A stretch of 64,000 bases of DNA from Candidatus Desulfovibrio gallistercoris (GTDB lineage Bacteria > Desulfobacterota > Desulfovibrionia > Desulfovibrionales > Desulfovibrionaceae), in assembly GCA_019118745.1 (NCBI GenBank), contig DWYJ01000037.1, forward strand, positions 1-64,000, given 5' to 3'. The notes under the pieces are model-generated. The model was not told the DNA's origin and ran no database searches. It saw only the letters and a list, made by a program, of their open reading frames with translations. This document shows positions 59,676-64,000 of the stretch, piece by piece. How positions within the stretch are numbered: position 1 is the stretch's first letter; every line of letters starts with the position of its first letter. The translations under genes were made by a program, and so were the position numbers.

Positions 59676-60497
59676 ATACAGCTTGGCGAGCGATTCCTCA
59701 TCCATGCTGAAGCAATGCTCTTCCGCCGGGAAGCTGCCTTCCTGCACGGCCTGCACGTAGGCGGCAAAGGCCGCGCGCATGTCCGTGCCGCATTCGGCGA
59801 AATGGCGGACGAAGCGGGGCGACATGCCGTCCACCATGCCCAGCATGTCCTGCCAGACCAGCACCTGGCCGTCACAATCCGGGCCGGCCCCGATGCCGAT
59901 GGTGGGGATGGTCACGGCTGCGCTGATACGGCGAGCCAGCGGCGCGGGCACGCACTCCAGCACGAGGGCAAAGGCACCCGCCACTTCCAGCGCGCGGGCG
60001 TCGTCCAGCAGTTTTTGGGCCGCTTCGGGCGCTTTGCCCTGCACCTTGAAGCCGCCGAGCGCGTGCACGGACTGCGGCGTCAGACCGATATGGCCCATGA
60101 CCGGGATGGAGGCCCGCACGATGGCCCGGACGTGCTCCGCGAACTCCGCTCCTCCTTCCAGCTTGACGGCCTGCGCCCGGCCTTCCTTGACCAGACGGCC
60201 GGCATTGGCGCAGGCCTGCTCCGGCGAGAGCTGATAGCTCATGAACGGCATGTCGCAGACCAGCAGGGGGCGTTCGCTGCCGCGGGCCACGGCGGCACAA
60301 TGGCGGATCATGTCCTCCATCGTCACGCTGAGCGTATCCTTGTGGCCGAGCATCACCATGCCCAGCGAGTCCCCCACCAGCAGGGCATCCACCCCGCTCT
60401 GCTCCATGAGCCGGGCGGTGGTGTAGTCATAGGCCGTCAGCATGGACAATTTGCGCTGCCCCTTGGCGGCGCGAAAGGTCACGGCGGTCTCCTTCAT
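59673..60497 (-). CDS. panB: 3-methyl-2-oxobutanoate hydroxymethyltransferase
   Basis: The enzyme (274 aa) makes ketopantoate for pantothenate and CoA. Motifs: LSMLTAYDYTTARLMEQSGVDALLVGDSLGMVMLGH, where the two acidic residues bind metal, plus VKLEGGAEF and IPVMGHIGLTPQSV. AGGAGGAT lies before the ATG at 60497, inside the end of the acetyltransferase gene. The long track ORF upstream (to 60755) is an extension into that gene. panC and panD are not adjacent. Confidence 0.97.
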   Translation of the reverse strand: MKETAVTFRAAKGQRKLSMLTAYDYTTARLMEQSGVDALLVGDSLGMVMLGHKDTLSVTMEDMIRHCAAVARGSERPLLVCDMPFMSYQLSPEQACANAGRLVKEGRAQAVKLEGGAEFAEHVRAIVRASIPVMGHIGLTPQSVHALGGFKVQGKAPEAAQKLLDDARALEVAGAFALVLECVPAPLARRISAAVTIPTIGIGAGPDCDGQVLVWQDMLGMVDGMSPRFVRHFAECGTDMRAAFAAYVQAVQEGSFPAEEHCFSMDEESLAKLY

Positions 60498-60498
60498 G

Positions 60499-61149
60499 CT
60501 ATCCTCCTTTTTGCGCGGCGGCAAAGCGCCCCTTGTCCCAGAAGGCATACAGCCCCCGGACATTGGAAGAACAGAGCAGCGGCATGGCGTCCCGGATGCG
60601 TTCCAGCGGCCAGTCCCACCACTGCATCTCCTCAAGCAGGGCGCAGCTCTCGTCATCGAAACGCCTGCGCACGGTGCGGGCAGGCATGCCCGCCACCACC
60701 GTATAGGCGGGGACGGAGCGGGTGACCACTGCGCGGGCCGCGATGACCGCACCATTCCCCACCCGAACGCCGGGCATGATCATGGCTTCGGCCCCGATCC
60801 AGACGTCATTGCCGATGACGGTGTCCCCGGCCCGGCAAAAGCCGTCCGTCGCCGCGGCGAAAGCCTGCTCATCCTGCATATAGAAAAAGGGGTAGGTCGC
60901 TATCCAGTCGGTGCGGTGCCCCTGATTGCCGGCCATGATGAAGCTTGCGCCGCTGCCGATGGAACAGAAGCTGCCGATGACGAGCTTGTCCACATCGTCA
61001 CGGTCAGGGGCAAGGTAGCGTGCGCAATCATCGAAATCATGCCCGTGGTAATAGCCGGAATAATAACTGTAGCGCCCCACCCGGATATTGGGGTTGCGCA
61101 CCTGCCCGGCCAGCATCCGGCCTGCAAAGGGCGAATCGAACAGGGGCAC
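60499..61149 (-). CDS. CatB/Vat-like O-acetyltransferase (hexapeptide repeat)
   Basis: The protein (216 aa) has a left-handed beta-helix ([60 protein letters not shown]). The catalytic-histidine loop reads [14 protein letters not shown], as in xenobiotic acetyltransferases of the Vat and type B CAT groups. Many chromosomal members act on unknown sugars or metabolites, so antibiotic resistance is not implied. It lies between speB and panB and ends one base before the panB start codon. Confidence 0.9.
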   Translation of the reverse strand: MPLFDSPFAGRMLAGQVRNPNIRVGRYSYYSGYYHGHDFDDCARYLAPDRDDVDKLVIGSFCSIGSGASFIMAGNQGHRTDWIATYPFFYMQDEQAFAAATDGFCRAGDTVIGNDVWIGAEAMIMPGVRVGNGAVIAARAVVTRSVPAYTVVAGMPARTVRRRFDDESCALLEEMQWWDWPLERIRDAMPLLCSSNVRGLYAFWDKGRFAAAQKGG

Positions 61150-61151
61150 GC

Positions 61152-62015
61152 CTATCTCCCGGCTCGCTGGGCAAAGCCCATGAGGGCATGCACGAGCTTG
61201 GCGGCGGTGAAGTCCGCATGGTGCAGGCCGGGGATGGGGGCCAGCTCCACCACGTCGAGGCCCACCATCACGCGGCCGCGCAGGCAGGCCTCCAGGATCT
61301 GCATAGCCTGATGCCAGAACAGGCCGCCGGGGGACGGCGTGCCCGTGGCGGGCATGAGGGAGGCGTCGAAGCCGTCCACGTCAAAGGAGACATAGATCCG
61401 TCGCGGGAAGTCGGGCGGCAGCGGACTGTCCGGCAGTCCCTGACGGGCAAGGGCCTCCGCATCATGGCAGACGACCCCGTATTGCTGCCGCACGGCGACC
61501 TCCTCACGGCTCATGTCCCGCACGGCAAACTGCGCCAGCGGCAGCCCCAGGTCCGCTACGGCCCGGTGCATGACGCAGGCATGCGAATAGATGGACCCCT
61601 CGTAGCTGGGGCGCAAGTCGGCGTGCGCGTCGAACTGCACCACCCCGAAGGGTTCCCCGTCGGCAGCCAGCGCCCGCAGGGCCCCAAGGGTCACCGTATG
61701 TTCGCCGCCCAGCAGCACCGGACAGGCCCGGCAGGCAAGCGCCTCCCGCACGGCGGCCTCTATGCGTTCCAGCACCGTTTCCACAGGGCCGTCGCAGGCG
61801 ATGGCCGGAGCGGTGTACAGGCCCGTCTCGCCGGGCGCGCTGTGGCCGTCCCAGGCTTCGAGCTGCTGGGAGGCCTCCAGTATGGCCTGCGGGCCGCGGG
61901 CCGTGCCGCCGCCATAGGAGACGCTCTGCTCCAGCGGCGCGGGGATGATGTGGAAAGCGGCCTCCTGCGGCGCGGACGGCGCGTATTCAGAGGCAAGGAA
62001 AGCGGGCTGGGACAT
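61152..62015 (-). CDS. speB: Agmatinase-like ureohydrolase
   Basis: The protein (287 aa) is of the arginase superfamily. Metal-binding motifs are [23 protein letters not shown] and [15 protein letters not shown], with the closing [10 protein letters not shown]. Most likely it converts agmatine to putrescine and urea, although guanidinobutyrase is possible. The ATG at 62015 has GGAGG eight bases upstream. The track start at 62030 would be TTG. It is the first gene of the speB-acetyltransferase-panB run (2-base gap to the next). Confidence 0.9.
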   Translation of the reverse strand: MSQPAFLASEYAPSAPQEAAFHIIPAPLEQSVSYGGGTARGPQAILEASQQLEAWDGHSAPGETGLYTAPAIACDGPVETVLERIEAAVREALACRACPVLLGGEHTVTLGALRALAADGEPFGVVQFDAHADLRPSYEGSIYSHACVMHRAVADLGLPLAQFAVRDMSREEVAVRQQYGVVCHDAEALARQGLPDSPLPPDFPRRIYVSFDVDGFDASLMPATGTPSPGGLFWHQAMQILEACLRGRVMVGLDVVELAPIPGLHHADFTAAKLVHALMGFAQRAGR

Positions 62016-62045
62016 GGGGGCATCCTCCAAAAAAGATCAGACAGC

Positions 62046-62063
62046 GGGCGGCACCCGCCGCCC
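62046..62063. repeat. Perfect GC hairpin in the speB leader
   Basis: GGGCGGC, four bases, GCCGCCC. On the minus strand TTTTTT follows ten bases later, just before the speB ribosome site. It may be the terminator of the ThrE-type genes or an attenuator. Confidence 0.45.
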
Positions 62064-62147
62064 ATACCGCACAGGCAGTACCACAGGCAGTCCGAAAAGG
62101 CAAAAAAACCATCAGGAAGGTTTGCCGGGCCGGTGCGGAGACCGGGC

Positions 62148-62699
62148 TCAGCCCTGCCGCGCCGCGTCGTCATGCGCCGTGCCGCCGGCCGCCGCCGCGG
62201 CCTTGTGCCGCCAGCGCGCCAGGGGCGATTCCCCATGCAGGGCGAACAGCGGCACGATGGCCCCGATGACCAGAGCCCCCATGACGCAGCAGGTGGTCAG
62301 CGCATTGTAGGCGATCTCCACGAGCAGGGCCTCGCGGGCAGCCGCTTCCGTGGCGGAGAGGAAGTGCATGGTGGCCAGGATGGTCCTGTAGGCATACATG
62401 CCGGGGATCATGGGCAGCAGCGCCGGGAAGGCATAGAACTCCGCCGGGGTGTGCCAGCGGCGCGCGCAGGCCATGCTACAGAAGGACACCAGCGTGGCCG
62501 CGCAGAGCGAGGCCGAGGTGATCCCCATGCCCAAGTCCAGCAGGACGAAGCGGCCGGCGTGCCCCAGGCCCGCCAGCAGGCCCGCCAGCAGGCAGACCGG
62601 GCGGGAGGCGTTGGAGATGAGGGCGAAACCGATGCAGGCCACCACGGCGAACAGTCCGTCCGCCACCACTTCGCCTGCCAGCAGCACAAGGTCGTTCAT
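62148..62699 (-). CDS. ThrE_2-type subunit of a threonine/serine exporter
   Basis: The protein (183 aa) has about four membrane segments (VVADGLFAVVACIGFALISN, GLLAGLGHAGRFVLLDLGMG) and the DUF3815-like motif FPALLPMIPGMYAYR. It is the small half of a split ThrE exporter. The start overlaps the end of the larger half (ATGA). The long track ORF upstream is an antiparallel-like reading of the partner gene in another frame. Confidence 0.85.
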   Translation of the reverse strand: MNDLVLLAGEVVADGLFAVVACIGFALISNASRPVCLLAGLLAGLGHAGRFVLLDLGMGITSASLCAATLVSFCSMACARRWHTPAEFYAFPALLPMIPGMYAYRTILATMHFLSATEAAAREALLVEIAYNALTTCCVMGALVIGAIVPLFALHGESPLARWRHKAAAAAGGTAHDDAARQG

Positions 62700-63481
62700 A
62701 CGCCCGCTCCTTCCACCAGCAACATGGTCAGCGACAGGCCGAGCGCGATGGCGGCGATGAGCATGCCCGCCTGCACCGCCCGCACGATGCCCATGAGCAC
62801 ATGCCCGTCGAGGATATCCTGTACCGCATTGATCAGGGGGATGCCGGGGATGAGGAAGAGCACGCTGACCCCCAGAGCGGTCTGCGGGGTCGTCCCCAGC
62901 TCCCAGATGACCCCGCAGGAGGCCGTCAGCGAGGCGCAGAAGGCGGCGCACAGATAGACGATCTTGGGATTCATGCCCACGCGGCCCAGCAGCTGGCGCA
63001 CGCTGAAACCGATGAGCGTCGCCACGAAGACCAGCAGCATGGCCACGGCGTCCCCTTCGAACAGGCGGCAAAAAGCGGCGTTGGCGCAGGCCACCAGCAG
63101 ACAGAGGCGCACCGGCGGCACGGAGGGCAGGGCCAGGATGTGTTCCATCTCCTGCCAGGCTTCCTCCAGCGGAAGGTGCTCGTTGACCATGCGCCAGCCC
63201 AGCGCATTGAGCGCCTGCACGCGGGTGAAGTTCGGGCCGCCGGCAGGCAGGGAACGGACGGCGGTGCAGCTTTCGCCGCCGGCGCCGTCGCTGACCGTCA
63301 GCATGATGTGGCGCGAGAACATGGCCAGCTCCACCGCCATGCCGTAGGCCATGCCGATGCGGCGGGCATTGCGCTCCACGCGCAGGGTCTGTGCGCCGCC
63401 CGCCAGCATGACGACGCAAAAGGTCTGCAAGAATTCACTCACCCGCCGCACGTCCGGCGGCGTCTGCTGTTCCGTTGTCAC
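62696..63481 (-). CDS. ThrE (DUF1212)-type subunit of a threonine/serine exporter
   Basis: The protein (261 aa) has a soluble N-terminal part (MLAGGAQTLRVERNARRIGMAYGM) and about five membrane segments (RLCLLVACANAAFCRLF, AVAMLLVFVATLIGFSV, VSVLFLIPGIPLINAVQDIL). PGIPLINAVQD is the family signature. In Corynebacterium the two halves are one protein, ThrE. The start is GTG at 63481, five bases after GGAGG. Confidence 0.88.
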   Translation of the reverse strand: MTTEQQTPPDVRRVSEFLQTFCVVMLAGGAQTLRVERNARRIGMAYGMAVELAMFSRHIMLTVSDGAGGESCTAVRSLPAGGPNFTRVQALNALGWRMVNEHLPLEEAWQEMEHILALPSVPPVRLCLLVACANAAFCRLFEGDAVAMLLVFVATLIGFSVRQLLGRVGMNPKIVYLCAAFCASLTASCGVIWELGTTPQTALGVSVLFLIPGIPLINAVQDILDGHVLMGIVRAVQAGMLIAAIALGLSLTMLLVEGAGV

Positions 63482-63517
63482 GCTGCCTCCGCTTCCCCGC
63501 AGATCTGCCCCGTCGCA

Positions 63518-63549
63518 AAAGGAAAACGGCCTGCTGGGGCGGCAGGCCG
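63518..63549 (-). terminator. Terminator-like hairpin in the leader of the ThrE-type genes
   Basis: On the minus strand CGGCCTGC and GCAGGCCG form a stem around a seven-base loop, followed by TTTTCCTTTTG. It lies between a sigma-54-like promoter and the gene start, so it could be an attenuator as well as the terminator of the upstream gene. Confidence 0.55.
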
Positions 63550-63592
63550 GTTGGAGAACTGTCAGTTGAAGAAAGGAAGGTACTTAGCATCT

Positions 63593-63608
63593 AGCAAGCA
63601 GCGTGCCA
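63593..63608 (-). promoter_or_regulatory. Predicted sigma-54 promoter of the ThrE-type exporter genes
   Basis: On the minus strand TGGCAC, GCTGC, TTGCT fits the -24/-12 consensus TGGCAC-N5-TTGCW exactly and includes the G after TGGCAC. The start would be near 63582, about 100 bases before the GTG. Confidence 0.6.
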
Positions 63609-63733
63609 AAGCGATCCCCCCGCAATTCTTTCTGCAACATTATAATTTTATTAAATTTTTAAATTTTGACCGCCCGATATTGGGTATAATTTTTTTAACC
63701 AGAAACTGTTTGCGCCCGACTTCATGCAAATCT
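63609..63733. other. AT-rich spacer after the methyltransferase gene
   Basis: TTATAATTTTATTAAATTTT and GGGTATAATTTTTTTAACC stand out from the GC-rich surroundings. TATAAT-like words occur on both strands, but none has a well-spaced -35. ORFs in this stretch are short and unsupported. Confidence 0.4.
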
Positions 63734-64000
63734 CTAGAAAAATTTTTGAACCTGCCGGCCGTCCCGTCCCAGCATGCCGGCCGGCGGCAGGTCCGTCCCC
63801 TGCTTTTCCCGCCGGGAAACCGGCAGGCGCTCCATGAGCACGAGGCTTTCCGCCCGCCCTCCTGCCGCCTCCCGGTTGGCATCCCGGCAATGCACGACCC
63901 GCCAGCGGCGCGGCGGCAGGGCCGCGGCCCGACGCAGCACGGCGGCTTCTTCTTCCGGGCCGCCCTGATTGCCCGTATAGCAGTGTACGCTGAGGCAGCC
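63734..64000 (-). CDS. C-terminal part of an MnmM/YtqB-like class I methyltransferase (cut by window end)
   Basis: Eighty-eight residues, open at the window end. GCLSVHCYTGNQGGPEEEAA and then AALPPRRWRVVHCRDANRE and ESLVLMERLPV match the end of YtqB/MnmM-type proteins, where a Y-x-G-x-x-G-G-x-x-E-E stretch precedes a final strand pair. MnmM methylates 5-aminomethyl-2-thiouridine in tRNA. The SAM-binding part lies outside the window. A basic tail of about 25 residues is unusual. Confidence 0.65.
   Translation of the reverse strand, partial: GCLSVHCYTGNQGGPEEEAAVLRRAAALPPRRWRVVHCRDANREAAGGRAESLVLMERLPVSRREKQGTDLPPAGMLGRDGRQVQKFF

Noticed and set aside
63476-63590. Ser/Thr-rich leader ORF (MLSTFLSSTDSSPT) before the ThrE-type genes
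   Set aside because: It is tempting as an attenuation peptide for a threonine/serine exporter, but its ATG lies upstream of the predicted sigma-54 start, has no ribosome site, and the reading frame continues into the exporter gene.
1-64000. tRNA, rRNA, CRISPR arrays, transposases, prophage
   Set aside because: Intergenic regions were read for cloverleaf-like ends, regular spacers and known transposase motifs. None was found. The dispersed repeats have no regular spacing or spacers like CRISPR.

Overview
The window is a high-GC, densely coded bacterial chromosome segment. Family content points to Desulfovibrio or a close relative. The main evidence is an Ahb-type siroheme decarboxylase beside hemL, a lactate permease beside a FAD/Fe-S lactate dehydrogenase with LutC and a fused LutB-LutA protein, a CofD-related protein of the GAK type, a flagellar flgI-flgJ-flgN-flgK-flgL-csrA-fliW run with a DVU0524-like gene next to flgM, and several sigma-54-like promoters. 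The genus is an inference. No rRNA, tRNA, CRISPR array, transposase or prophage was seen.

Layout. 0.3-5 kb: tlyA (minus), then rpmE, a DUF1385 membrane protein and prfA (plus), and an AEC-family transporter (minus). 5.1-6.3 kb: a gene-free island built from degenerate repeats. 6.3-13.3 kb: a glycosyltransferase-like protein, a small bactofilin-like protein, a soluble two-PAS chemotaxis receptor, hemL with a siroheme decarboxylase, a SLOG-like protein, an exported PEBP protein and a small RRM protein. 13.8-16.4 kb: the rpsF-rpsR-rplI-dnaB operon. 16.6-23.3 kb: an M24 peptidase, rlpA behind a structured leader, a double ABC ATPase, DedA, an alpha/beta-hydrolase-fold protein without the usual serine, and an exported protein. 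23.8-35.3 kb: serine deaminase with its transporter, then a lactate-uptake and lactate-oxidation locus with an EVE-domain gene inserted. 35.9-44.5 kb: hook, filament and regulatory flagellar genes. 44.6-47.6 kb: an MFS transporter, a shikimate-kinase-like kinase and an exported Pro/Ala-rich protein. 48-53.3 kb: the classic rpmH-rnpA-yidD-yidC-jag-mnmE cluster. 53.4-57.8 kb: a tightly coupled run of a 3'-5' exonuclease, a CofD-like protein, a pseudouridine synthase, a DUF47 protein and a PiT phosphate transporter. 58-64 kb: an AbgA-like amidohydrolase, the speB-acetyltransferase-panB group, a two-part ThrE-type exporter, and the end of an MnmM/YtqB-like methyltransferase cut by the window edge.

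How the genes work together. The 27-35 kb block imports lactate and oxidises it to pyruvate. The neighbouring serine deaminase and transporter also deliver pyruvate. The flagellar block shows a two-tier promoter plan: a sigma-54-like site before flgI and a sigma-28-like site before the DVU0524-like/flgM pair. CsrA and FliW sit at the end of the hook-filament operon.

Most unusual signals. (1) A dispersed intergenic element with GGGGGAAGGGG-type inverted ends often starts exactly at, or just after, the stop codon of the preceding gene. (2) A second intergenic family ends in a TTTGAAAC...GTTTCAAA hairpin and an AGAGCATTT motif. (3) A structured rlpA leader carries CsrA-like sites. (4) Sigma-54-type promoters stand before an RRM gene and before the ThrE exporter genes. 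(5) Asp-box-like motifs occur in both FlgK and FlgL. All of these come from reading by eye and were not computed.
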